A stretch of 64,000 nt of DNA from positions 117,086,192-117,150,191 of the forward strand of contig CM060978.1 in assembly GCA_030765065.1 (NCBI GenBank). Direction: 5' to 3'. The translations under genes and the position numbers were made by a program. Of this stretch, positions 10,317 to 21,369 are shown one piece after another. The notes beneath the pieces were generated by a model. The model saw only the letters and a list, made by a program, of their open reading frames with translations, had not been told where the DNA came from and did no database searches. Numbering within the stretch: position 1 is the stretch's first letter; each line of letters opens with the position of its first letter. The stretch comes from Deroplatys truncata (Eukaryota; Arthropoda; Insecta; Mantodea; Mantidae).

Positions 10317-10921
10317 ATAGATTAAAAGTGATGTAAAGCACTTGTTAATTTTAAATCTGAAGGAACTTCTGATAATATTTATGATCTAAACAAAGATGTT
10401 ATGTTGTCAAAGAAAGTTTCTGTAAAATGTTCAGCTTCTCTTACAGTTGATCATCCCTAGAAGGGATAAATTGCCCTATATGCATCTACTACTAGCCGTT
10501 GACCAGATTGTAAAGTTGTGAGCATTTAATATAAAATAGGAAGCCAGAAATATGGAAGCAAGACGTGGCAACACTGCATGCATATTGTGATTGCTCAGCT
10601 GACCCCCAAGTGCATAAAGCATTCCTAACTATGCGGCAGATGCATTGTAATTGTCCTTACTCAACCATAGTTCTGCCTACATTTGATTTTTTGAAATAAT
10701 TTTTTCACATGCAACTGCAGCAAGTCAAAGCCTTAATTAAACATTCGTTTGACATGTAATTTGTTACATAATTGTTTACCACGGATGTCTCCATAATCTC
10801 TTTGAACAGAAACCCCCACCTTTATTTGGGGGTCGACAAAAATGCTCATTTGGTACCCCAACTTTGTGGGTCCTGGTATGGTGTGCCAGTTGCACCGCTT
10901 AGCTATGCACCTGGGCAAGAC

Positions 10922-11494
10922 CATTGTGCTTCATAAAATAATTCTTGTCCATTGATACTCTTAAATGCTGTGTGCTGGACACTTTGCAGTAATGTAACTT
11001 AAACTTCATCTTCCAGAGTCATGCTGCAAATAGATTATAAATACATGTAGCATGTGTTTCTTTTTAGATTATATTTCAATTATAAAAATAAGAGTAAACT
11101 GAATATTATGAATGAAGACCAATAATGACTTGTGATTTAAATTAATTCAGATGGGAAAATTCACCTGTCCCAAGCATTGCAGTGTGTTGTGTGAATATTA
11201 GTTTACACCAAGAATGTGTAGGAGGCTCTACATATACATCTCTTAATTTTCCATTGATTTTAATAAAATTTGAAATAAGTGGAACATCTTCAAACTCCTA
11301 CAGTTTCCACTCCATCCATGTAATAGTTTGCATAAAAATTGTAACATTTTATAACTGTGTCATAAATTACCCTTAATTGCTACAGATTTCAGCAAGTCTA
11401 AAATAATTGGATATGTTTTCTTCCAACTCTGATATTTAAAATGTCAACTTCTTATGTGCAGTGTCTTTTGAGTTTTTCATGTGTTCTGTATATT
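10922..11494. other. AT-rich spacer
   Basis: I see no gene or recognisable repeat. A 64-codon ORF on the plus strand (11182-11376) has no familiar features. Confidence 0.4.
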
Positions 11495-11633
11495 GTGACA
11501 CAGTGGCTATGGTCCAAGGTTATCAGGAGGTTGGTGCTGAGCGGTCCAAGTAAATGCCACTTGCCAACATAAACACCGGACGTGCTTTCTGGAAGCGTTA
11601 TCTCCCCCTTCCTCCAGAAAGTGTGTTGAAATA

Positions 11634-11670
11634 GTTCTAGAAGGTTCGAGAACCTTCTGTGGAAGATTCC
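11634..11670 (+). promoter_or_regulatory. Heat-shock element array
   Basis: Alternating nTTCn and nGAAn units follow each other in register: TTC-TA-GAA-GG-TTC-GA-GAA-CC-TTC, then a displaced GAA and TTC. Five contiguous units exceed the three usually needed for binding of trimeric heat shock factor. The array lies just 5' of the TATA box. Confidence 0.75.
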
Positions 11671-11676
11671 AATGCC

Positions 11677-11684
11677 TATATAAG
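11677..11684 (+). promoter_or_regulatory. TATA box
   Basis: TATATAAG lies 6 bases after the heat-shock array. An arthropod-like initiator (GGCAGTTG) follows at about +34, so transcription would start near 11711 on the plus strand. Confidence 0.65.
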
Positions 11685-12036
11685 TGAGAGCTCTCGCACA
11701 CAGGCAGGGCAGTTGCGAGTTGAAAGCAAGTCAAGTGCGACAGTGCCAGTTGAGTTGCGTTGGTCAGTTAGCAAACGAGTGAGTTGGCAGGTGATTTTCC
11801 TGTGCGACATCGAGTGTTATTCTCTGAGCGAGTTGATGACAGCTTTTGTGATGTGCAGCGAGTGCTACTGCGGAGCGACAGTTGTGGTCTTGTATTCGAT
11901 TCCCGAGTAGTAAACCATCCGGTGTGAAGAGGCTGCATCTCGAAGGAAGTGAACTAATGGAGAATTGAACTAGTTCACCTTAGTGAAGTAACTCTCAGAG
12001 AAGGTGAACTACATAAGGACTTAAAACAAGACAAAC

Positions 12037-12968
12037 AAAAATCTGATGTGTTACACTCACATGACTTTCTCTACTCTTGTACAAACTATTTTTACAAACG
12101 CTTATTCTCCATCTATTTCATATTAATCGATATAAACATTTGCAGAAATGATCTTTTGACATGCAAAGAGAATTACATTTTACACATAGCGACCAGTTCT
12201 AAAAATATATAACCATCGCTTAAGGCCTAATATGTTCCCCTTGTTTTGTATTTGCAAGGGCAATATAAGCACATAAATATCTCTTAATAGCTGGTTGCTA
12301 TGTGCAGCACCATTCTGTTTGCTACAAATTAATACTCTTTGCATATCCAAGACAAAAAAATGAATAACGAATTCCCATTTAGAAAATAAGTATTGAAAAA
12401 TTTAAGGGAATAACAAGTAATATCTCGAAAATGGTTCACTCAACAAAAAAAATGTATATGACATAAATTGTGTATTTTAACGCGATCTACATTTTTTGTG
12501 TAGTAAAATTTTGTCTATCTCTTATGGTTTACCAGTTATGCAAAAGTCGTTCACAATAAAGAATACTTTTGGAGACATTCCCAGGAAATTCAAGATATAC
12601 ATTTTATTTGTCATAAAAATATCTTAAACATATGATATTTTAATCAACATCGTTAGAGCCATTTTTGAGAAAATTAAAATTTTCGAAAAATCTTCCATGT
12701 AAAAGGTACTCTGGGGTGGGGGGATTTTCTTGAAAACCTTCGTGTCGCATCCTTGGAAGATACTGAACCTAAATACCAAGTTTGGTGTTTATCCAACAGT
12801 TCGTTTCTGAGTTATGCTGTTCACAGACACACACACGGACATGTTTCCAAAAATGCTTTTTTTGGATTCAGGGTGTCTCAAAACATGTATTTCCGGTGAA
12901 ATCTCGGTATCGAAATTTTGGGTGGAATACAATACTTCCCCTACTTACTATACGTAGTAGAGAAAGTA
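12037..12968 (+). repeat. Family A repeat, full-length copy A4
   Basis: The best intact copy, about 932 bases: A-run plus TCTGATGTGTTACACTCACA at the 5' end, all internal blocks, the GGGGTGGGGGGATTTTCTTG block at 12713, a CA tract, and the end GTAGTAGAGAAAGTAA. It can serve as the family reference. No long ORF. Confidence 0.88.
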
Positions 12969-13221
12969 AAAAACAGTGACAATGGGAATGGAGAGAAGTG
13001 ACAGTGTAAAAACTGGACAAAGTCACAATATGAATGGTCAAATGAATGCTAAGAGATACATCATAGTAAATGCATTTAATAAAAATCTGATGTGTTACAT
13101 ACACATGACTTTCTCTACCCTTTTTGTTTATTAATTATTCTTACGAAAGTTTATTTTTCTATCTACATCATTCTAATCAAGATAAACTTTGCAGAAACAG
13201 CTACTTACATGTTCTGTTATA

Positions 13222-15078
13222 TACAGGATGAGTCACAATAACACTGAATAATTTTAAAGTGCGATTCAGGGGGTTCTATTTGAGTATTTTGTTTTAGAGA
13301 ATGTATGCCCGTAAACATCTTATTATCGAACTAGGGGGCATTAACATTTTTAAAACACCACATTGGGTTAGATGAAATTCTGCCAAATGGGTCGCTCTGC
13401 ATCTTTTGCCACAAGGCATTGTAAGGGTTTTTAAATAAAGGGTAGCCTGTCTTAAATTCATTGTGAACCTTTATTTAATTATATGGTACTAAATCCATGC
13501 ACACTGAAGTAAGTCAAAACCTTTTTTTAACCAATCTAGAGAAAAGTTAAAATTATGTTAAATAATGCGAACATATGTTTTTAAAAAGCTTCAAACATAG
13601 TTAAACTAAGAATTGAACAAGTGCATAAGAGTTTATAAAAGAATTTTCAACATGCTGATTTTTTACTTCGGAGCACATTGATAGACTGTTGTAATGACTG
13701 CCTAGTTCTTTAAACATATCTGGCATATCATGGATAGCATCAAGTGCTACAAAAATCCTGGCCATCAGCTGCTCGAGTCTGTGCACATGTTCCCAAAGGA
13801 AAAAAATCCACAGGGGTTAGATTTGGTGAATGTGCTGGCAATGGTTATGGTACTCCTCTATTGATCCAGCAATTAGGATATGTTACACTTAGCAAATCCC
13901 TTACATCACCAGAATAATGTGCAGATGCCCCATCACCTTGGAACCACATTAACTAACATATTCCTAAAGGAATATCTTCCAGAAGTTCTGGCAAAGTATG
14001 TTGTAAAAAACTGTAAGTAAATAGGGCCCTTTGGATGTGTTATTCACAATGCTAGCCCAAATGTTAACTGCAAACCAGTGTTGGTAATTTGTAACACTAA
14101 TAGCTCTAGGGTTTTCCTGTGTCCAAATGTAACCATTATGTGTCTTAAACATCCCTCTCATGTAAAAACCTTCTTGTATGTCCACACTGTGATCATAGGA
14201 AATCTTGGTTGATCAATCACTTATGAAGAGACCATTGGGTAAACTGTAGCCGGAGTGGAAAGTCATTTGGCCCCATTTTGGCACAAATTCCTTTTTCAAC
14301 TTGATTACCTGCAGCAATACCTGCTCCTACTCCTATTTCTTAAACTCTGGTGAGATGATATAGATGTAATTGTTGTTCGCGCAAATTTATAGTAAGCGAA
14401 GACTGGCTTTTATGCATGGCAGGCACTATTGCTCCTGTGCTTGTGAACAGAGAATTAGGACTTGGTCAAGAACTTCCTATACTAGAGCCACTGTTCTTAC
14501 ATTTCTTTGGGCTCCCAAATGATGTGCTTGTTTTTGGGAAGTTTCTGTTTCCTGCAGTCGTCGATGTACGGCAGTAAAGGTGCTCTGTGATGAGGCAAAT
14601 GTCTCCTTGGGTAAAACTCACCATAAACTTAATGCAGTCTACTAGTTCTGCATAAGTGAAGCGGAACATTTTTATAATGGCCTGTAAAACTGAAAGTCCT
14701 TTCAGTAAACAGAGCACTTTAGTATATCTGATAGCTGAGATTGATAACCTACACCTCTTGTAGGAACCACAAAGTCAAAAAGAGCTGTATAACCTGCGAC
14801 AGAATTCCTTACCACTTAAATAACAAAATGAAAGTTTTAGGTTAATGGTGATATAAGCAATGTTATAAGCAGAACACATTCCAAAATGCAAATAAAACAA
14901 AACATAAGCAATATTCCAATGCCATGGTGGAACAGAGAACTGTTTGACAGAATTTCATCTAACTTGACGCAGCATTTGAAAAACGTCCTCTAGCTCAATA
15001 ACAAGACATACATAATATTCAAATATAACCCCTGGATCATGCCTTATAATTATTCGGTGTTATTCTGACTTGCCTGCA
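13222..15078 (-). mobile_element. Tc1/mariner-type transposon relic with TA duplication
   Basis: The terminal repeats are about 70 bases and similar: TACAGGATGAGTCACAATAA at the left end, and TGCAGGCAAGTCAGAATAAC read inward from the right. TA flanks both sides (13220-13221 and 15079-15080). On the minus strand a DUF4817-like helix-turn-helix patch (RFTYAELVDCIKFM, near 14600) is followed by ENPRAISVTNYQHWFAVNIW (near 14100) and WFQGDGASAHYS- and LTPVDFFLWEH-like pieces around the second and third catalytic acids (near 13950 and 13800). Several frame breaks make it dead. It is nested in family A copy A5. Confidence 0.8.
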
Positions 15079-15334
15079 TACAAAGGGAATAGCGATAGTC
15101 AAATGTTTAATAATGGACACTATGCTGGCCTTAAAATTCCATACTCTTTCCATGCAATCGTAAGAAACAACTGAATGTTGGCAGGACTTGTGTGTTTTAA
15201 AGACATTACATTTTTTGTGTAGTGCGTTTCCATCTACTGTTTAATGTTTACCACTTGTACAAGAATTATGTAAAATTCCTTCCAAATGAAGAGGACTTCA
15301 CAGGCTATTCCCAGAAAATATCTTTTAATACCGA

Positions 15335-16868
15335 GAAAGCCAATGAACTAAGAACCAGCTGTGCTGTGTTTTTTCACTGGGATTGTGGACAATCAAGCAA
15401 TCTGATGCTGCTTTGCAGTATTGAGTTAACAGTGATATGGTGTTGTTCAGTTATTTATTATTTTGTCCTGTATTTAGTCACAAAGTATATTAGATTCAAT
15501 ATGTTTTCTACTGCACAGCATGTATTTGTTTATGATTCATATGTGTTAACTCAGTCAGCTCATCAAGTGAAAATACGATTTGCAGAAATATTTCTGGGTG
15601 TAGAAGTTCCAATCCATACGCTTTACAATAAATTTCAGGCCACGGGTAGTGTTCAGTCTAAGAAACCTAAAAGACAGCAATAGGGTTCTTACCAAAGAAA
15701 CATTAAAAGACAGCGCTCATCATTTGGAGACTTCCCCCAAAAATTGCTTAGGCATCTTTCACAACAGGCAGGCATTTTTTATGGCTTTATGCAAAGAGCT
15801 ACTAAATTGTTGATGTTAAAAACCATATAAAATAACTATGACATATGCTCTTCAACCAGGTGATCCTGTAATTAGGTGCACATTTTGTGAGTGGAGTCTC
15901 AATAGTATGTACAATGGCAAAATAGACCCATATTTAATATTTTTCTCGGCTGAGGCTTGGTGCCACCTTCATGGATATGTGTGTACAAAATAATTGATAT
16001 TGGAGCTCTGACAAATATTGTTCAAGAAGTATACCTCCATGACGAAATCGTCCTCCGTGGTGTAGTGGTTACCATGCTAGCCTCTAGTTCCTGAGGTTGT
16101 GAATTCAAACTGGTGGAGGGCAATGGATTTTTTTGAGTGTAAAAATCCTTAGCATGGCTTCTTTTGGAAGGGAAGTAAAGCTGGTGGTTCCGTGTCGTAG
16201 ATTTACAGCACATAAAAGAACCTCAAGCCTGATAAAGAGGCCTATGAGAAAAATTACCAGTCTTTCATGCCCAATATAGAATGGGACGCTAAGGACCACA
16301 GCAGTTAAAGATCCTTCATAAACATAAACTCAATTTAATTTAATTTCCATGACGAAAAAATTGGTGTATGGTGCGCCACGAGCAAAAGAGATGTAGGGCC
16401 AATTTTTTTGAGTTAACAGATGATGCGCCTATATATGTGAATACAATTTTGCCCACTTTGTTTAGAGAATTAACAGATAGGGAGTGTGATTTTGCCTTTG
16501 TGTTCGAGGACAGAATTATTAGTAGAAATTTGTGGCCCCCTCATTCCCTGACCTGACCCCCTGCAATATGAAGTAAATTAAAACATAAAGTGTAAAAGAC
16601 AAACCAACACACCCTGGAAAATTAAAACAAAATATCCACCAGGAAATTGCCAGCATTTCCCAATGTGAACTACAGTGAGTGATTAGCTTCCTAAAAAGGT
16701 ATGGACAATGACGGTGGCCAGTTTCAGCACCTCCTTTCATAAAGTTGGTAAGAAAAGCCTTTAAAAGTAGTTTTAAAAATGTTATGTGGTTGCATCTGCG
16801 CCATTCTATGATAACTGCAAAGTCAATGAGCGCCAATGACACAAACAGGAGAAACACTTCATTGGCTC
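15335..16868 (+). mobile_element. Second DUF4817-type transposase relic
   Basis: Plus-strand frames show a helix-turn-helix patch (LYNKFQATGSVQSKKPKRQ, near 15625-15680), FFSAEAWCHLHGYV near 15940-15980, then after the SINE KIGVWCATSKRDVGPIF near 16360-16410, and ISRNLWPPHSLDLTPCN near 16520-16565. A C-terminal patch resembling NIRQEIASI and ISFLKRYGQ ends near 16740. This is the same transposase type as 13222-15078 but on the opposite strand and independently degraded. Short inverted ends (GAGAAAGCCAATGAA and GAGAGCCAATGAAGT) are tentative. Confidence 0.68.
16048..16345 (+). mobile_element. tRNA-derived SINE inserted in the transposase relic
   Basis: The plus-strand head CCGTGGTGTAGTGGTTACCA resembles a tRNA A box region, with a degraded B box (TGTGAATTCAAAC) 40 bases on and a tail of AATTT units. 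A perfect 12-bp duplication, TCCATGACGAAA, flanks it (16036-16047 and 16346-16357). It is the youngest layer in this nest. Confidence 0.9.
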
Positions 16869-16917
16869 TCCAGGTTGTATATAGTATTTTAATCAAAATT
16901 ATTAGAGCCATTCTTCA

Positions 16918-17006
16918 AAAAAAAAAAAAATAAAAAAAAAAAAAATAAATAAATAAATAAAACACACACACACACGCACGCACACACACACACACACACA
17001 CACACA
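16918..17006. repeat. Poly(A) and (CA)n tract
   Basis: A-rich run followed by AAAT units and about 20 CA/CG dinucleotides, lying inside the 3' part of family A copy A5. Confidence 0.9.
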
Positions 17007-17284
17007 AATAACTGAAGGTAACTCTCAAGAAAATAGTGAAGTAATTAAAGTGTATGTGCCAAGTGAAGTAATTCTTGCAATCAAGTTTGGTATTTATCTG
17101 ACTTTTTGTTTTCAAGTTATGCTGTTCTGTCTCTCTCTCATGCACACCATTTATAAAAATGCATTTTGTTTTATTCAGGGGGCTTCAAAATGCCCATTTT
17201 CGGTCTATTACTGAGCTTATTGATATTTAAATGCAATTTTTACTATCTACTTGCATGTACATAGTAGAGTACGCACTACACTCT

Positions 17285-17640
17285 ATTGTATTCCACCCAA
17301 AACACATTACGTCAAGATTTCACCAGAAATACATGTTTTGAAGCCCCCTGAACAAGTAAAAGCATTTTTAGAGAGTGTGAGTGTGTGCCTGCATGTGTAA
17401 ACAAAAAGTTGCTTAAATGTGCAACTTAGTATTTAAGTTTAGAACCTTCCAAGGATATGACAAAGATTTTGAATGAAGTCCCCCACCTCAAACTAACCTT
17501 TACATGGAACATTGTTCTGAATGACTTTTGTATAATTGTAAACCATAAAAGACAAAATCTTACAACACAATAAAACTATACAGCTCGTTAAAGCAAACAG
17601 TTTATGTCAAATAAAATTTTTGTGGCGTTAACCATTTCTG
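17285..17640 (-). repeat. Family A fragment A6
   Basis: Inverted with respect to A5 and abutting it. It starts at the 3' block (TTGTATTCCACCCAAAA) and runs through CATGTTTTGAAGCCCCCTG, the CCCCCACCTC block and the internal ACATAAACTG-like part. Truncated at its 5' end. Confidence 0.7.
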
Positions 17641-17689
17641 AGCTATTCTTTGTTTTTGGTTTGAATTTTCAAACACTTTATACTTTTCC

Positions 17690-18460
17690 AAATGCAAATC
17701 ACTATTCTTTTTACTTTCTCTAGCACATACATAGTAGGTAGAGAAGGTATTGCATTCCACTCAAAAATTTGATTCCAAGATCTCACCAGAAATACATGTT
17801 TTGAGACACCCCTGAATTCAAAAAAAGCATTTTTAGAAAAAGGTTTGTGTGTGTATCTGTGAACACAAACAGTGAAACTCAAAAACGAAAACTTGGATAA
17901 ATACCAAACTTCGTATTTAGGTTTAGTACCTCAAATATGCGACCTTAAGATTTTCAAGAAAATCCCCCCACCGCAGACTACCCTTTACATGGAAAATTTT
18001 TATGATTTATGATTTTCTAAAAAATAGCTAATGGTTTTGATAATTAAAATACCATATATTAAAGATATTTGCATTACAAATAAAATGTGTATTTTGAATT
18101 TTCTGGGAATAGCCCTGAAGTCCACTTCATTTGGAAGAAATTTTGTATAACCTTGTATAACTGGTAAACCTTAAGCGACAGAAGAAAACTTACTACACAA
18201 AAAATGTAGATCTCTTTAAAACACACAATTTATTTCAAAGAAGTTTTTTGTAGCATAAGCCATTTTTGCGATATCCGTTATTAAAGGTTTGGATTATTCA
18301 TTTCTTGGTCATTTTAAGTCCTTTCAACATAGTTGTTTCTCGCAATTGCATGGAAACAATATGGAATTTTAAGGCCAGTGTAGAGCATCCAATTCTTAAA
18401 CATTTGACTATCACTGTCTACGGACCATGTTGCAATGAAGAACACCACTACAGTGCACCG
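17690..18460 (-). repeat. Family A fragment A7
   Basis: Another minus-strand copy, beginning at TTTTTACTTTCTCTAGCACA and keeping the CCCCCCACCGCAGACTACCC block and the internal part up to about 18410. Diverged from A4. Confidence 0.72.
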
Positions 18461-18689
18461 TAACAGCCCACTAATTGCCACACACACTGTCTTGTCCTGT
18501 TTTGTCAACTGCCCCGTGTTGCGGGACCAGACCCATTTGGCACTGTAGGCTCGCTACACTCACACCATGTGATATTCAGCTTTCTGTGTACGTGTGTGAG
18601 ACCTCTGGCAACATGCTCTCCTTCATCTATTTCCACCAAGTAGTTTGTTTGTTATGTTACTTTACCCATCTCGTCCTTAGGTTTTGCAC

Positions 18690-18880
18690 ACCAGAGTGAG
18701 TCTGAGAAAGAAACATTCCAGACCCAAGTTTATGGTACCTTCTGGCATTTGTCAATTACGAAGACCGAGGGGAAACTGGAAGAAAACTCCAATCGGGGAG
18801 GATGGTCCTGACAGAACTTGAACCTCAGATCTCCTGTTCAAGAGTCCATGCCTTAATGAACTCAGTTACCCATGTCAATT
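18690..18880 (-). mobile_element. tRNA-derived SINE, second family
   Basis: On the minus strand the head has GGTAACTGAGTTCATTAAGG (A box region) and GAGGTTCAAGTTCTG (B box). A body follows with CCGATTGGAGTTTTCTTCC and a CCAGAAGGTACCAT patch. The body without the head recurs at 41975-42110. Confidence 0.7.
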
Positions 18881-19089
18881 TTTAAGGCAATGTCAATCAT
18901 AAGGATTATTGTAATTAAATTATCTCCTGTCATACAACTAGCTGGATTTGCAAAACATATTGCACATTTTTAAACACACTAATAGCTTGAAATACTTTAA
19001 CATTATATGTTTTACAGCTGGCAGAGGCATAAAACTAGCAAATTTTTTAGCTTAACCTGAAGAAAATCACAATTTCTGTCTAAAGCTAT
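18881..19089. other. 3' flank of the PUSL1 gene
   Basis: AT-rich, non-coding by inspection. It should hold the PUSL1 3' UTR on the minus strand. No canonical AATAAA is evident; an ATTAAA-like signal is possible near 18915. Confidence 0.4.
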
Positions 19090-19317
19090 TCAACTACATT
19101 CCTTACCAGCATTTGTAAATATTTCTTCTTTCACAGATGTTAAAAGCAAGTCATTCCAGTCATACTCCACATCTAACAGGTATAAACCATATGCTGGTAC
19201 CACAACTATACGGTTATTCCAGCTCTCTTTTGAAGGTACTTCCAGCATATACTTGATGTCATCTGTTGTAATTTTTCCCTGTGCTACTGCAATTAATACT
19301 CCAACAATTCTCCTCAC
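19090..19317 (-). CDS. PUSL1: PUSL1-like tRNA pseudouridine synthase, last exon
   Basis: Fifth recognised exon, joined at a phase-0 acceptor (TTATGCAG, 'cag' at 19318-19320). It encodes VRRIVGVLIAVAQGKITTDD and onward through NRIVVVPAYGLYLLDVEY to a TGA at 19090-19092. VRRIVG-L-AVG-GK and PA-GLYL-DV-Y are the conserved C-terminal blocks of the TruA family, where the VRR strand helps to form the active-site cleft. The Arg following Gln at the exon junction (FLYRQ|VRR) is universally placed in the family. Reading stays open across the exon, so nothing suggests a pseudogene. Confidence 0.88.
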   Translation of the reverse strand: MRRIVGVLIAVAQGKITTDDIKYMLEVPSKESWNNRIVVVPAYGLYLLDVEYDWNDLLLTSVKEEIFTNAGKECS

Positions 19318-19320
19318 CTG

Positions 19321-20268
19321 CATAACATCAAATTTAACAACTGCAGTTATTTTTTAATTGCTGAAGCATAATATTTGCTAAAAATGCTTTGTTCCTAGCT
19401 ACTTTTTTGCCATTATGTTGATTTTTACCATCTCCATACCAAACTAACAGTTGCATTAAGCATCTAAACATTGGTAATGAATGTGAGATGAGTGTACTTA
19501 AAACTTTTAATAAAACACTGAGAAAATGCTATTGGCAGGACAAACATTTAATTACTCAATGTATGAGTGTATGATGCAAGCATATCAAGTAGTTTCTTGG
19601 AATAGTCTAATATTGCAGCAGTGCCATCTTTTATTGATTTTCCATAATTAATTTGTATTCCACCTCAGTATTAGGCATTACAGTCATAGAGAAATTCTTT
19701 TTTTAGCATCTTGGAGGGAGGGAGTGGGAGTCATCACCAAGTTGCACAAGTCAGATATGACTACTGATAACCAGGAGACATGTTTATGACGGGAATGACA
19801 GATAAGCTTCAAAGGATGGGACTTCTGACAATGTTTTCTATACCCTGCACAAGCAGTGATTGAATGCATGAAAAAATGATACCAGGTGCCTAATATGGGG
19901 AAACAAAAGATGTTAATAATAAGAGAGCTGCGGTCTGCATTGAATAGCTAGATATTTCAGAGTTCTGCCATAGCATCATCTCAAGTAACTTGTTTAGTAG
20001 ACACATGTGTGTCTGTTTTCATATGTTGTTAAAAGTATCTAGTTAGCTACGTGTAATCATTATTTTGCGATGGAAGTAGTAGAACTTGTTTGATTTTGTT
20101 TTGCTCTTTTCTCCATGTGTGGGATGAGGGTAAAGTCCTTCTATCCGAACTTCCAATTCCACATTGGTGGAAGATGTTGGTTAGATGTTTCTTCTGGACT
20201 TTTTCCTTTCCAGAAAACGCAAGAATTATTTATCCTCCAATAAACATGTGTGCATCTGATATCAAAAT

Positions 20269-20316
<48 letters not shown>

Positions 20317-20520
20317 TGAACAGTATAGCTTCAAAACTAACATCAGACAGATATCAAATTTCATATTTGAGTCGGACAGGGCCATCCAAAAGGGGTACAT
20401 AACCTGGACTTGTGACGGAGGCTTGCAATTTCTGGAGGTCTGGAACCCAAAATATTATATAATATAAGCTTATTTTATTAAATATAAAATAATATAATAT
20501 AAACTCACATATTATATTAT
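19321..20520. other. PUSL1 intron, unique-looking part
   Basis: AT-rich intron DNA. I recognise only a GT/GA microsatellite at 20271-20309 and an AT-rich palindromic patch near 20450-20520. Confidence 0.5.
20271..20309. repeat. (GT)n(GA)n microsatellite
   Basis: Eight GT units followed by about ten GA units. Confidence 0.9.
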
Positions 20521-20536
20521 CTGAAACTAAAACAAA

Positions 20537-21369
20537 AAAATCTGATGTGTTACACTCACATGACTTTCTCTACTCTTGTACAAACTATTTTTACAAACGC
20601 TTATTCTCCATATGCTTCATGTTAATCAAGATGTTAATCTTATTGCTAATTTTCTTGTAGATGCAAGGGGAATTGGTAGGCTTTAAGCTATAGTCAAATA
20701 TTTTAAGAGCTGTTACTATGTGGAGTATTCCATTTTCTTTGCATTACCAGGACAAAAAAAAAATTGAATAATGAATTTGAGAAAAAGTATAAGTATTGGA
20801 AAATTTAAGGGAATAAGCAATATCTCAAAAATGGTCCACTCGACAAAAAAAATGTATATGAAATAAATTGTGTATTTTAATGCCATCTAAATTTTTTGTG
20901 TAGTAAAATTTTGTACATCTCTTATGGTTTACCAACTATGCAAAAGTCGTTCACAATGAACAATACTTTTGGAGACATTCCCAGAAAATTCGAGATATAC
21001 ATTTCAATTGTCATGAAAATATTTTAAACATATGATATTTTAATCAAAATCGTTAGAGCCATTTTTGAGAAAATTAAAATTTTCAAAAAATGTTCCATGT
21101 AAGGTATAATCTGGGGTGGGGGGAATTTCTTGAAAACCTTCATGTCGCATCTCTGGAAGATACTGAACCTAAATATCAAGTTTGGTGTTTATCCGACTGT
21201 TCGTTTCTGAGTTATGCTGTTCACAGACACAAACACAGACATGTTTCCAAAAATGCTTTTTTTAGATTCAGGGGGTCTCAAAACATGTATTTCCGGTGAA
21301 ATCTCGGTATCGAATTTTTGGATGGAATGCAATACTTCCCCTACTTACTATACATAGTAGAGAAAGTAA
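20537..21369 (+). repeat. Family A repeat, copy A8
   Basis: Full ends present: A-run plus TCTGATGTGTTACACTCACA, and ACATAGTAGAGAAAGTAA. A small internal deletion relative to A4 near 20640-20690 makes it 833 bases. High similarity to A4, A1 and A12 marks them as one young subfamily. Confidence 0.86.

Larger units (their letters stand above)
8535..10913 (-). mobile_element. hAT transposon fossil with 8-bp target duplication
   Basis: The ends are imperfect terminal inverted repeats: CAGTGGCACAGCTAGG at 8535 and, reading inward from 10913, CAGGTGCATAGCTAAGC. Identical 8-bp duplications GGCAAGAC sit at 8527-8534 and 10914-10921, the length expected for hAT. Inside, near 10118-10316, the minus strand carries a hAT C-terminal dimerisation fragment. 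The unit was later filled by foldback F3 (8759-8907), an AAT microsatellite and family A copy A3 (9077-9866). Without these only about 1.3 kb of hAT sequence remains, so it is internally deleted and non-autonomous. Confidence 0.85.
11495..12036 (+). other. GC-richer promoter-bearing block of unknown origin
   Basis: This block is visibly richer in G and C than its flanks. It contains heat-shock elements, a TATA box and a long 5'-leader-like sequence rich in GAGTTG/GCGAG words, and it ends next to family A copy A4. The 83-codon ORF inside (11659-11910) resembles nothing I know. It could be a stress-inducible promoter captured from a host gene or the remains of a retroelement terminal repeat; no flanking target duplication was found to decide. 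Confidence 0.5.
13082..17278 (+). repeat. Family A copy A5 split by nested insertions
   Basis: Parts of one family A copy are found in order at 13082-13221 (5' end), 15079-about 15330 (middle) and about 16870-17278 (3' part with poly(A) and CA tracts). They are separated by a TA-flanked transposon (13222-15078) and a second transposase relic (about 15335-16868), itself split by a SINE. The order and orientation of the pieces match copy A4. Confidence 0.75.

Noticed and set aside
11495-12036. Lone terminal repeat of a retroelement
   Set aside because: TGTGACACAG at the left would fit, but I find no matching CA end with a flanking duplication, so it is reported only as a promoter-bearing block.
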